From Lyophyllum atratum (lineage: Eukaryota; Basidiomycota; Agaricomycetes; Agaricales; Lyophyllaceae), in NCBI GenBank assembly GCA_014905825.1, contig JACGCN010000023.1, forward strand, positions 310,001 through 374,000: a stretch of DNA of 64,000 nt, given 5' to 3'. Shown piece after piece: positions 44,866 to 56,132 of the stretch; position 1 is the stretch's first letter; each line of letters starts with the position of its first letter. A program made the translations under genes and the position numbers. The notes under the pieces are model-generated. The model had not been told where the DNA came from and ran no database searches. It saw only the letters and a program-made list of their open reading frames with translations.

Positions 44866-45489
44866 GTGGATCATAGAATGGCAATCGCTTGGGAGACACT
44901 ATTTGTATCACTGTATATGATGCGATACTTTTTGGCCTTTCCTTGGCCAAAACATTGCGAACGCGATGCAGACACGAGAATATTCCCATCCCTGCATTCC
45001 CAGCCCTTATGCAGCTCTCGTAAACCTTGCTTTACACAGCATAATATATCTTCGTGAAGAACACTACCATGGCCACATTCGTATGTAGCAGCTCCTCCTT
45101 ATTCGGTCGACAGTGTCCTTACTCTCACAAACGCAGCGATCATGACGTACTGGGTCAGTGCCAAATCTTTTGACGCAGCCGCCGTACTTCATCGATGATT
45201 GTGTGGGTCTCCGTCTCCCAAGAAACTAAGATACTTCCGCCTGTACTGGATCGATGTCTAGATCTACGCATTACGGCTTATCAAATCTGCAGGAAGGTAT
45301 ACATGCTTGACTCTCTCTCAAGTGCCAATCCTCAACCTGAAGTCCCGAAAGCATCTCGACGGTGATGCCATCGAGCTTCATGCTCAGTCTCTATGTAGTC
45401 CGGCTAGCCAGGACGTTGTGGAGCTCGACACCATTTGGACAGGAACTCCATCTTATTTCCTCCGAGCCACCGTCAGAACGAATGCGTGA
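44866..45489 (+). pseudogene. Broken partial copy of the neighbouring DUF6533 gene
   Basis: The stretch at 44918-45000 (TGATGCGATACTTTTTGGCC, then TTGGCCAAAACAT) is a near copy of 47678-47760 in the DUF6533 gene downstream. ATCATGACGTAC at 45140 matches 47941. The C-terminal motif VVELDTIWTG at 45418 matches AVELDTIWTA at 48318. The pieces lie in several frames with no open path between them. It is a tandem partial duplicate that has decayed. Confidence 0.75.
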
Positions 45490-46614
45490 CGCTTGGACAA
45501 GGTGTATCTTTGCGACATTATTCCGATTGATCCCGCTGTAGCGGTGACTTAGCGACGCGGACGCATTAGGTGAAGATCATGCGTTAGCAAAACCTCACAA
45601 AACGCGTTCCGGCCGCCTTGAGAAGTTCCTTGGTTCCAATGTCCAGGCTCGATGATAACCTCAAGGCCTGATGCTGAAAGTCTGCTTGTGAGCAAATGCC
45701 CTGTTGAACTCGACGTAGACGGATTTCTTGTACTCCCTCGCTGAGCTCGGAGTACTCCTACATCTGCGGCATGACTTCGCCTCGAACGTTGTCTTCTCCT
45801 ACCTTCCCCTTGTACGTCATCATCCTCATCATCGCATCGCGCCATCTAATCGCTCTCCGCGTTAATGTATTTCATGGCAAATGCTATCCGGACCGGCAAA
45901 ACGGTGCAACCATGCGCGGCTCGGACTCTGAAAGACCGTCGAAGTGACTGATGCTCGGCAAAGTAAAAAAATTGAACAGCACCGCCATAAATCATCCACA
46001 GAGGTTCAGCATCCTGTAAGGCCTCTAAGATGCTTCCATATTCTGTTGCAAAGTGTTCATGAAGGTGTCTTCTTACACTGGTGGCCGTGCTGGTGTACGC
46101 TAGCGATCCCTCCTACAGACTAGTCCATTGCGATCATTCTAGGTTCGTGAAATTCAGACCAGTGATAGTATTAGTCTATTTAGTGTCTCCGAACAGCATC
46201 CGACGCACTTACATCTTGGAAAGGACCGATAAACACCTGGGTCGTCTTGGGTACATCGGACATGTGGGGATGAGGAAGGTTGAGGAAAGAACAAGGTCAA
46301 GGATGGTCCAGGGTCGCGTGTTACATATGGTGGGAACGAACGCAGAATGATCCAAGGCCCGACTAACGGAATCGTTCCCATGTACCAACGCCATGGATAA
46401 ACTTGCGTCTGCCAAGCACCTCGCAAGCACCCACAATCGCTAAGCACTGCGTACTCATAGGTTCAACCTTCTTCTTGAGGCATTTCCGCATGACTTCGGC
46501 CCTGATATATGTTTGTGTTATAGTTTAGGCCCATCTTCGGGCTCTTTTGCATATAAATAACAGACTTTCCTTAGTACAGACAACTCCCCGACCCCCTTGA
46601 GCAACTCCAGCGGA
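45490..46614. other. Intergenic, no gene seen
   Basis: This is the gap between the broken and the fuller DUF6533 copies. Open frames on both strands show no recognisable domain. The promoter of the downstream gene presumably lies near its right end, with TATA-like ATATAAATAA at 46551. Confidence 0.5.
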
Positions 46615-48417
46615 ATGTCTCGCGAATTACTCCTGCCAGCACTTCAGATGTAAGTCCTTGATTCCATGCTACTACCAGTCATTCACATTTAACGTAACAC
46701 CTGAAGACGAATCGAGGAGAATCTTGAAATCATCGGCCTTGGTGCGTCTCGTGCTTTGCTTGATCATGTCAAGATGTTTGTATGACAGGTATCAATTTCC
46801 AGTCATCCTATTTTATGACTATATTATCACATTCGGTGCGTGGTTAATTACCGATTTCCTTGCTAATTCCTGACTGCCAGAGCAGGGGACGAGGTCGAGT
46901 ACATTTGGATGCGAGTCAGGTCTAGAGCGCGGAGTGCCTGTCTATTCTTTCCGAATCGATATTTCTTCCTCTTCGCAAATGCTGCCATGACAGGTCTCCC
47001 GTTCACAAACATTCTTACAAAACATGTAAGTACGTTGATTCCATCTATCTGCGCGTACGAAGTGCTGATATCGACTCCGTTGTATCACTCAGGGGTTGAG
47101 ACTTCGTCCTCTACGTCTAGCTCTATCTAATTCCATATGTTTCCCGTTCCAACAGCTGCAGAGAGTTACATTTAGCTCGTCAGATATCACTGGTCATCAA
47201 CCAGGGGCTTGTATCGCGTGAGTTCCTTGTTGGCACCTGCCTAAATCACATGTCTACGCCGAATGCTAACCATCTGTGGCAAAAGTACTATTATCCCTTC
47301 GTGTTTGCGCGCTATACAACTGTTCATGGCGCATATCCGCATTTCTGCTTAGCAGTGCGGCAGTTCTTGGGGCAGCAGCTCTGGTAGGTCGACTTCATGT
47401 CTATATCAATCCTTTCGACAAGCAGGCGTGTAACAGAGCTGCATTCGTCTTGTCAGGCATCGCAGTTGATCCATCACTTGGATGAGCCATTGCCGGACAA
47501 CTTGCAACATGGCTGCGACGTCGCGATCACCCAAGTAAAGTGGGTTGGTATGCCTTAGATTTTAAGTGGCGCATCTCACCCGTTCTCAGAGCCATTCGTG
47601 CGTGCGAATCCAACTCCTAAAGTCTGTCGTTGAGAAAACCTCCATTAGGATTGGCCTGTGCCTGGGGAGCGTTGTTCATATATGATGCGATACTTTTTGG
47701 CCTTACTTTGGCCAAAACATGGAGAATGAGACGCAGACATGGGAACATCCCCATTCCCGCCTTGGTATTCAGATACGGTGAGTGGCTCACGTATTTTTGC
47801 TCATCTGCCACGACTGAAAGTCTTAATTTACAAGGCGCGATTTATTTCGGGTGAGTCAATGATGCTCCAACTCTGTTACACAGGAGCTCATGCTCTGGTT
47901 GTTCTACGAAGTGTCATCACCCTTGCAAATGCGGCAAACATCATGACGTACAGGGTCAGTGACGTCCTCTCACCATCTGCTTATTCTTATTGACACCTAT
48001 TTTACAGCTGTGCGGTGTGCGTATTCAACCTTCCTACGTCACATTTCGCTCTGTACTTATTTACAACAATCTGCGATAGCCTTTTTGTAAAGGAGGGTTA
48101 TCCTTGTTCTCTGGATGGTAGGTTCATATAGTCGTTTCGTTCAGACGCCCCTTGACCTAATTATTGCGGCTTTCTTTCAAAGCTTTTCAACAGTGGTGAC
48201 TTCGAGGTTTATGCTTCAACTTCACGCAACCAGCGATCTTGGGATATACCGCAGATCTGCGCTCAACGGGGAGCAGGGCGTGGCAGTGAGTTCATGTGTC
48301 TGGACTACTCCGGACGCGGTGGAGCTGGATACCATCTGGACTGCTGAACTCTCTGTAAATCCTCCGCCGGCAGCCAAGAAGGTGAATTATCACTGCAGCC
48401 GAGCAGTGTCACGATGA
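46615..48417 (+). CDS. DUF6533-type membrane protein, many short exons, possibly damaged
   Basis: It starts at the ATG at 46615 (MSRELLLPALQ) with intron gtaagt next. Readable exons include GYQFPVILFYDYIITF (DUF6533 signature, shortened), LSLRVCALYNCSWRISAFLL near 47290, AAVLGAAALVG, LGLACAWGALFIYDAILFGL near 47645, TLAKTWRMRRRHGNIP, ALVVLRSVITLANAANIMTY near 47910, and PFCKGGLSLFSG, which joins across an intron (48118-48182) to CFSTVVTSRFMLQLH. The tail ends with VELDTIWTAE. The order matches other DUF6533 proteins: membrane helices, then a cytoplasmic tail. Between 47460 and 47640 I could not find a splice path free of stops, so the gene may be partly broken. Confidence 0.55.
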
Positions 48418-49035
48418 TCTGGGACGAGACCGGCCATCTATAAGTGACCTTGTGCTAATCAATGTTGTGTGCGTATCCCATGGATCATAGCCTCCTGAGA
48501 CTGATTTGTGTTATGGCCAAACAGAGCTTAGGATCTCATAGATGTAGATAGTGGGTGCTCTTTGCGCTCCAGATAGGTGTGATCACGCGGTTTGTACAAT
48601 ACTACTTCGAAGTGGTCTCTGTCCCAGGGACAGATGATCGTATTTGCGCCTTCTCCAAGTCTTACAAAGACGAAACAGTAAGTCCCGCCACCAATCCGTT
48701 CAGCGGGTGTATTGTCACGGCATGCCGAGGCTCGGACCAAGCTGTCTCAAGTCCAAGTTGTCCGTCTGCCCGAGTCAGAAGTAGTCCTCTCTCAGAATTC
48801 CAACGGAGCGCCTGGCGTAAGCTGGTGCTTATGAAAATATGTGCTACGAGGCATAGACCGTGAGGGTGGGGCCATACTTGAATTGTCAATATGGCAGTTA
48901 TGATTGTACGAAAATGCGCGGGAAAAGGATGGACAGTTGAAAGACGAGATACGTAGAATAAATTGAATACAGTTATAATAAGGAATAAATCAAGGAATAA
49001 AAATGCGCTCATCCAGCGAGGTAACTCGAGAAAAC
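48418..49035. other. Intergenic, no gene seen
   Basis: This lies between the 3' ends of the convergent DUF6533 and amidase genes. There is no recognisable coding sequence. Confidence 0.5.
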
Positions 49036-51116
49036 TTAAACCTGGAGTCCACTAACGAAGACGGATCCCCCCTCTTTCAGAGCAGCTTCGATGACCTTCA
49101 TGCCTTCGAGAACCCTTTCTTCCTCGAATCTCCGGCCAACAACCTGCACGCCCATCGGAAGCCCATGCATAGTCTCGACGTCATATGCAGAGTACGCCTC
49201 CTTGCCGATGGCACCCATCGAAGCATACTCCTTCGATCCATAGAAACCAGGCGGCAGCCGATCGATCTCCCTATCCACAAAGGTTACTGGAAGGACGCCT
49301 GCAGTATAATCGAGCTGCGGATTGGCAGATAAGACCAGATGCAGGGCGGAGTGCGAGATCGCGCATGGAAGAAGCAAGAATCGCAATGGGAAGGGAAGAG
49401 GGGAAAGAGAGGCGTCAGCGGCAATCTCTCGATGGGCGGAAGCCAGATATTTGGGATCTTACCAAGCTGAAGATGCAGGTAAATCCAGCGGTCATCAAAT
49501 TGACCTTCTTGGACTCGCCATTCTTGAACGCGGGGAAGGGGTGCGGAACGGTCAAAACGAAATCTAGGCCGCTCTCGATCCACTTTTCGTGCCAGGCGGC
49601 CCGATACTCGTCGCGCTGAGCCACGAGGCTACGAACTTCGAGGGCGGACTTGGCATGCAATACATCGAGGAGAGCAGCGGACGTTGGATCGCTTTTGCGT
49701 GTGAAGTAGGCGAGGAGATGCTTGACGATGCGAGGCAAGCCCAGCAGGTCGAGCACGTCTGACGTTACCTCTGGGATTGTTTCGTTGGTCGAGAAAGGCA
49801 TTCGGATCTGTTCGCCTAGGGTACGGTATTTAAGTCAGGATTCATGATTTCAATTATAATCATATCTAACCTCCATCGCTGAAGATCAGCTGGTACGCGA
49901 TCTTAAGACCGTGAAATATATCTGGAGGAGCACTATTGGTGGGTTCGCGTTGGTAACTTCACGATATGAACACAAGTTACGTACAACTCAACCACTTCGT
50001 GCCCCTGTTTTCGTAGGGCCATAGCGACCATGGAAAGAGCGCGTTTACAAGCTGGCGACGGCGGAAGTGTGCCTGATGATCGAGCTCAGCGAGACCCTCA
50101 GAAGCACAGCACACAAGGCAGCTTACCATCGTCCATCACCACGCCCCATTTGAGTTTTCTCCCCTCCTCTTGAAGATCAACAGGCCGCCAGGGAATCGGA
50201 ACACACTAAACAAGGCGAGGAATCAGCTGAACCGAAAGTATCCCAGGGCAGAGGAAGCATTTACCGTATGATCGTACTGCCAAGGTTTAGCCATGACTAC
50301 ACGCTTCCAAAACTCGTCCAGATCGGCGAGGTTCCCCGCCATCGGTGCGGTCACGATAGGCACACCTTCCAAGCCCGGGCACGAAGAGATACTTCCCCAA
50401 GAAGGGAACCTGCCCGCACTTCCCTTGAGGCTCCATATACCGCAAAAGTGGGCCGGAATCCTAACACTCCCCGCTATGTCCGTGCCAATCTCAATCTTGC
50501 TGCCTCCGCAGGCGAGGAGCGCCGCGCCGCCGCCGGTGGACGCTCCTGCGGTATGTGTCTTTCGGTAGGGATTGGTGGTTCGGCCGAAGAGGTCAGAGGT
50601 GGTTTCCAGGTTGAGGAGCCCAGAAGGTACGGGTGTCTTGGCGATCACGAGCGCGCCGGCGTCTTTCAGCAGGCGCACGATCGCAGAGGATGTAGAAGCT
50701 GGATGACCGACGTTGCGAGAGTATCCAATGGTAGTGTCGTGCCCAACGATGTTGTTGGTATCTGAAACCGTCATCGTTCAGTACTCGATGCTGCTTTTCA
50801 GAGAGGCAATACCTTTGATGCTGACCGGGACCCCTAGAAGTGAACGATCAGGTGGGATGTCGAGGATCGAAGAGACCTCCGGGTCCACGTTGTGAGGCCA
50901 GTCGGCTACAGCTGGGATGCGAAGAGCCTCATCAAACATGAAGTCGGAGACACAATTGGTCGTATCGTGGGCGACGAGGGTCTTCTTTGCATAGGTGAGC
51001 ATGATCTCTTGGGGAGCGATGCGCCCTGCCCTGCATTCTGATACAAGTTGCGACAATGAAAGAGCGTGGATCTTCTGTTCTGGTGAAGAGAGTGGGGTAT
51101 TATACATGGAAGGCAT
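49036..51116 (-). CDS. Amidase-signature family amidase
   Basis: Exons include 50813-51116, 50265-50761, one from 50205 into 50131 or so, and further short ones down to a last exon ending at 49036. The signature is complete. The catalytic Lys lies in GVPVSIKDTNNIVGHDTTIG (joined across the intron at 50762-50812). The Ser-rich loop is HTAGASTGGGAALLACGGSK, and the nucleophile Ser is in GTDIAGSVRIPAHFCGIWSL. The C-terminal part reads GEQIRMPFSTNETIPEVTSD, then LDYTAGVLPVTFVDRE, and ends VFVSGLQV. Family members hydrolyse amide bonds with a Ser-Ser-Lys triad; fungal ones are often called acetamidase or fatty-acid-amide hydrolase-like, and the substrate cannot be told from sequence. The protein may begin further upstream: an in-frame stretch LRKQQERQSAIDS precedes the ATG at 51116, suggesting another 5' exon near 51210. 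Confidence 0.85.
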
Positions 51117-52133
51117 GGAGTCGATGGCCGACTGGCGTTCCTGTTGTTTACGGAGACTGGTGACGAATGACGAAAAAAAGTCAGTTTACGATCCAAGGCC
51201 ACCAAAACGTGCTTACCATGCGGTCCGATGCTTCTTTGAAAAGAGTGGAAAAAGCATAACGAGTGTTAGGGAGCTGACGAGGGGAAATGATCATACAGCG
51301 ACACCGTCCGGCCGCTGTACTTATATCCACTTCCATGAAATGGAACCCGAGGACTTAATGAGGGCAAAGACGATGGCGCACAGATTGCGATTAAGCCGGG
51401 TGTGTCCATGTCGTATGAAGCAGGATTTACGCTCACTTCGGCGAAGTGGCGGGAGCCGTGATGAGGAGAAAAGCGGACAAACCAGAACAGTGAAAGGGCC
51501 GCAGAAGCACAAATACTCTTCTCACCGGAACTCTCCGGGGCACTAGATCCTCTTGAGGCTGTCGAATTACCTTCGAAAATAGTCAAATGCGCTGCTGTTC
51601 GCATAAGAACCTGGGCTGAGGGGAGGAAGGCGTGGGGAATGGCGGCTCTGATCCACATGATCGACTGGAGAGCTTCCTCTTCCCTGAGGGCGTCGCACGT
51701 TGGGCGTGGAGCGACGCATACCGGACGTTGCAACGAGCTCAAGTCATGCCAACTGCGATAGGTCAGTTCGAGGGCGCCAAAATGATCTGCGGGGAGGACG
51801 AGTCGGGACAGGTTGTGGAAGAAGGTAGAAGGAACAGCCATATGGCCGCGTCCTTTACGATTAAACATCAGTACGTCTTGCATTCTGATGAAGCCAATGC
51901 TCTGGAAAGAGGTACGTCAGGATGAGCCGGTTAGAAGATGAAAGGGACCGGTAGATCAGACGTAGTTATGGTTGAGAGTAGACCTTGCGAGCGCGAGTGT
52001 ATCCGAACGATGATTTTATCATTTACAGCATATAAAGTTACTGTATGGATGAGTTAGAGGTGCCTATCACGTACGGTAGATAGAAAACGGCTTTACCATC
52101 AAGTAGATAGACAGCGGTCCGAGTCCGCCTTGC
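51117..52133. other. Intergenic with an unplaced minus-strand open frame
   Basis: The longest open frame (51266-51883, minus, about 205 codons) contains FFHNLSRLVLPADHFGALEL, which resembles leucine-rich sequence of F-box proteins. It lacks an F-box and shows no clear introns. It may be a relic of an F-box gene or chance. The 5' exon of the amidase probably lies near 51210. Confidence 0.35.
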
Positions 52134-54179
52134 TCACGGCGACTTTTCAGCGAGCCGCTCTTTTATTAGCTTTATGAGAGCTGGCGCATGGAGAGGAATA
52201 GTTTCTGCAAAATATTAGTGATAGAATGCCAACGAAACAGAGGTGGAACTCACTTGAATGGAAGTTCTCCCCGGTTGTCACGCCCTAGTCGGTGCATGTG
52301 AGCCTGGGTGGCAACATGGAATAAAGGGAGGAAGGCTGGACGTACGTCATGCCATTTTCCTTCAGAGTAAGTGACAAAGGTATCGTTCCAAATGCCATAA
52401 TGCTATGTGGCAAGTCAGTACGGAATGTCCGAGGATATAAAGCGATTCCCAACAGACCCGATGTCCCATATTTCGCGCTAGGAGCTCATAATCAAAGATA
52501 TAGCCTGAGATAAAGATAATGAGCATAGAGTAGTTCGGAAAGATTATCTGACACTACCTTGCGGATCGAAGATCTCGAAGATGGTTGAGTGGGCCGAGTG
52601 AGGCATCCACAATTGATGCTACAACACTCTGTTAATGGTCGAGGTATCATTAAATGATTACACTTGACTCACAGTCAGGCCATTACCATGTACCCCGATG
52701 ATAATCTAGGCACATAGATTAGGGCTCATCCAGCCAAACAATGAAAACTTGAGCCTAACCGTACTTCTGGCCGGCAGCTCTATTTGCTCTCTTAAGCTTA
52801 GGTCTTCCATTCGAGCTTCGTGGAACTCGCAAATACCCTCTGCTTCGAGATCTACGAGCGCTTTAACAAGAGCCTCGTGGTCCGCTGGCAACAGTGCGCG
52901 ACTCCCAGCATCCTGGCGGGAGATATACGTGATAACTGGCTTAGCGGAGGTCGCACCGTGCTTCTCAACGTCGGGAACGTAGCCCAGGGTGTTCTGGACT
53001 AGCATCTGACGGATAGGAGTCCAGAAGTTGGCAGGAACGGTTATGTTCATCGCCCCTGCTATCATCTTGTACCATCTGCGATCCCAGGGGCTTGAAAGAG
53101 AAATACAAAGGTAAGGAAGGGTGCGCATAGAGAAGATAGCTGCTGATTAACATACTGTCGATGTGCGGCGGGGCGGTTGATGAGCAGGACCCGGTCGAAA
53201 ACGACAGTGGCGTTCAATTTGATGTGGTCCTCCCAGTAGTCTGACTCCTCAATTGAGGCATCAGGGAATGCAGCTCGCATGAGTGGACCATCTACTCCCG
53301 CACGGTCTCTGAACTGCCCTCTGACGGAGAACTATAGCGTGGCATGAGCGGCATGAGTACGAATGGAACCAACGAAACAAAAGATAACCTCACCGGCAGC
53401 AAGAACCGCTTAGGCTTGAGCACCTCTTTGGTCTTCGCGCCTTCAAAAGAGAGAATCCGCCAAGCACCCAACATGATCTCTCCCCACCAATGGTAGTAAT
53501 GCTATTTAAAAAGGAACTTGTCAGCTTTGGAATGACGGGGCATATAGGTTACGATGGTACAGACGCTGAAGAACTGCGGTGAATCATAAACGATGACAGA
53601 TAGACCGTCGACGTGTACGAAATGCTTTCCCAATGTACCCTCCATCTCACTTGGTTTCAGATATTTCAGCTCCTATCAACGACATGAGAAGAACATCGAT
53701 CGCAAGATTTAATTGCACACCTTGTCCGTCGGCTCCAGCTCAACATGCTCTGCCATCGGCAGCGGCCGCGATAAGAGGTCCCGCGCAGGCGGAAATTTGG
53801 ACTCATCCGGAGTCACCACGTAGAGTATCCCGGCCCGCAGATAGAGGTTATCTAGCAGCGTGAACCCTTGTACATGGGCGCCTTCTGGGATAGTTGTGAG
53901 TTCAGATCGTTTTGAGGGCAGCTGCTCCTCGAGGGTGTCCCCCTCAATGGTGTTATCCTTGGAAGCAGGGCCTATGGTGGCACTTGGAGGCGCCGTCGTT
54001 TTTCCAGTGCCAGTAGGCGGCGTAACTATGACTTTATCCTCGGGCGGAGGGTGGAAGGGTGGCTCGTAAGGAATTGTGGTTTCCGAGCCGAGGTAGTCCA
54101 TCTTCCATGTCGCGAGAATGCTGGCCACGATGACGAAGGTCACCACATAGAAAATCCGCTCCCGGCGTAGTGTAATCAT
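52134..54179 (-). CDS. GT61-family glycosyltransferase (second copy)
   Basis: The start is the ATG at 54179 (MITLRRERIFYVVTFVIVAS), a short cytoplasmic tail followed by a membrane anchor, then a Pro/Thr-rich stem. Exon 1 ends at 53721 (DK before gtgtgc). Following exons carry ELKYLKPSEMEGTLG, VDGLSVIVYDSPQFF, HYYHWWGEIMLGAWRILSFE, DASIEESDYWEDHIKLNATV, IIIGVHGNGLTHQLWMP, HSTIFEIFDPQG, YIFDYELLARNMGHR and HYGIWNDTFVTYSEG. A final exon is spliced from gtgagt at about 52251 and reads TIPLHAPALIKLIKERLAEK to a stop at 52134. Intron positions match those of the copy at 27.9 kb, so the two are paralogues. It is a presumed Golgi enzyme acting on cell-wall or protein-linked glycans. I see no damage. 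Confidence 0.85.
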
Positions 54180-54794
54180 AGTGGACACTGCTCAGAGAGC
54201 TCCCAGTGGGGTGGTGAAAGAGTAAACGAGAAAAGCGCCCAGGGAGGCCTTACTATCCGAGACTGAGGCCCTGAGTGCCAGGCACTGCCAGCGTAACACA
54301 GATCAATGCAAGATCAATGTTGTCAAAACAAGTCGTGTGAGTTCCGCGACCTCCCTTCGGGCAGGGTCAATATGGCACTAAGGCTGAGACTATCCAGCCT
54401 GATGAGTGCAAAGCCACGATGCCGTTGACACAGGATCAACGGAACGACGCCGGTAAAACTGCATGGCAGACACGAGAGGGGAAAAAGTGGCACGCGACCT
54501 GCCTGAGACCAAGCGGTAACAAATAACGCGTACGCGTATATGGAATATTCTCCGTCTTAGGAGTTTGTTAGGAGGTTTCCCCCAACTTAGAGCTTCAGAG
54601 CCCTGATGTCACTAATTCGGAGGTTCCTGCAATATACGGCAGCCGGGAACGATATTGTACAGCGAGTATAATGCGACTCAAGCCCTAAGTGAGTACTAGT
54701 AAGTATACGTATTAAATAACGAGGTAGTCACGGTGATGTAGTATACATGTTACAAGATCCAAAATGCGCCGGTGTTCTACAATGGTTCAGAAGG
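54180..54794. other. Intergenic, no gene seen
   Basis: This spans from the GT61 start to the 3' end of the next minus-strand gene. ACGCGTACGCGTAT at 54526 is a short palindrome. Otherwise there is nothing recognisable. Confidence 0.55.
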
Positions 54795-55795
54795 TCAGTG
54801 CATCATCTCGACATCTTCGTCGTTTTCCAATCCGTCTCTCGGGGTCTCTACTAACTCCTCCACATCGCTCAAACTAAAGAGCTCCTCTTGCGGGATATCC
54901 TCAAAGTCGGCCAGAGCCGCTCTTCTTGCACATTCCTCCGCGTATGCCTCCAGTTCTTCATCATCGAGGTCCACTGGGGTGAGGTCTTCTGGTGGCTTTG
55001 ATGAAGATGGCTGGGACGAAGGTTCGCCTGAAGCTGTGTTGGGACAATGCTACTCAGTACATATAATCCACATGTTGTACACAGAAGGTACCAACCAAAT
55101 AGGTCTTGTTCCCACTCTTCGACATTCTCCATGTCGGGGTCGAAAGAAGACCCGACCTCATGAGCATACGAGACTCGGAACGAATGCTTGTCCTTGCGGT
55201 TTGCATTTTCCATAATTCTTCGGAATAGCTATAGATAAAATACAGGTCAGCAAACCCGTTGCCAAAAGTCACAGAGAATCCAAAGATAACCCACCTCGTC
55301 ATGCATTATAGCATCATCGTCCTCTTCGTCATCGTCATCCATAGCCTCCTCAAACCCATCACTGCTCGCTTCACTCAGATATCGTTTCCCCCTAACAGCC
55401 TTCGCCCGTGCCCTAGCCGCCCTCTCAAAGCACCTCGCTTTGAATTTCTCTCTCAGGAACGCCTTCTGCGGATCCTCTGCAACAGGAATGACTCCGACTC
55501 CCCCTCCACTTCCAAACACTGAGCCCCCACTGGAGCTAACCACGCGTGCGTGTTCGCGCGTATATGAGAGTGAAGATGGGGGTACGGGTGTGCTGGGTGT
55601 CCGAGACTTGAACTGTGAGCGCCGACGCGCTGCCACCTCAGGTGATACTTTTGGGGTGCTGGGCGACGCCAGTGGTGATGAGTTCAACGGCCGGTAATGC
55701 GGACCTGCGGGAGAACTCCTTTGGTGGTGCGATGATATAGGCGTTGACGGGAAGTGTAAGCCTGAGTTGTGCATCGGTGGTTGGTGGTGTAGCAT
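54795..55795 (-). CDS. Uncharacterised acidic protein, three exons
   Basis: Exon 1 is 55295-55795, exon 2 starts at 55228, and the last exon ends at 54795; the phases agree. The N-terminal third is Ser/Pro-rich and probably disordered (MLHHQPPMHNSGLHFPSTPI). A basic stretch follows (FLREKFKARCFERAARARAK), then a very acidic one (EEAMDDDDEEDDDAI). The second exon, LFRRIMENANRKDKHSFRVS with DMENVEEWEQDLF, looks like a folded, conserved segment. The C-terminal exon is acidic (PVDLDDEELEAYAEECARRA, EELFSLSDVEELVE). No family was recognised. The alternation of basic and acidic blocks suggests a nuclear protein that binds other proteins; this is inference. Confidence 0.7.
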
Positions 55796-56132
55796 TAGGA
55801 GGAGGTTAAACAGTAATTTCGCGTGATGTCACAATTGTAAATCATCGTGACGAAGTCGCGTGACATGTATCGACGCGTCGCGTTCTCGATCATGGCGTTG
55901 CAGGCTGGAGAATCTAGGGAGAATGCTGGATAAAATTCAGGTATGCATAACTCAAGTGCAAGGAGAGTCAACTACAGATACATATTACAACAACAAGAGT
56001 CTAAACGTGAAAGAACATAAATCATAGTCTACAGTCTATGGAACACTTGGAAACACGCCCTATGCATCCGATACCATTTCGATTTCGTTAACGTCTGTTC
56101 CAACATATCAGATGACAGTTCAACTACCAGAT
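55796..56132. other. Intergenic, no gene seen
   Basis: This is the short region upstream of the acidic-protein gene and downstream of the DUF6533 gene. Nothing was recognised. Confidence 0.5.
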
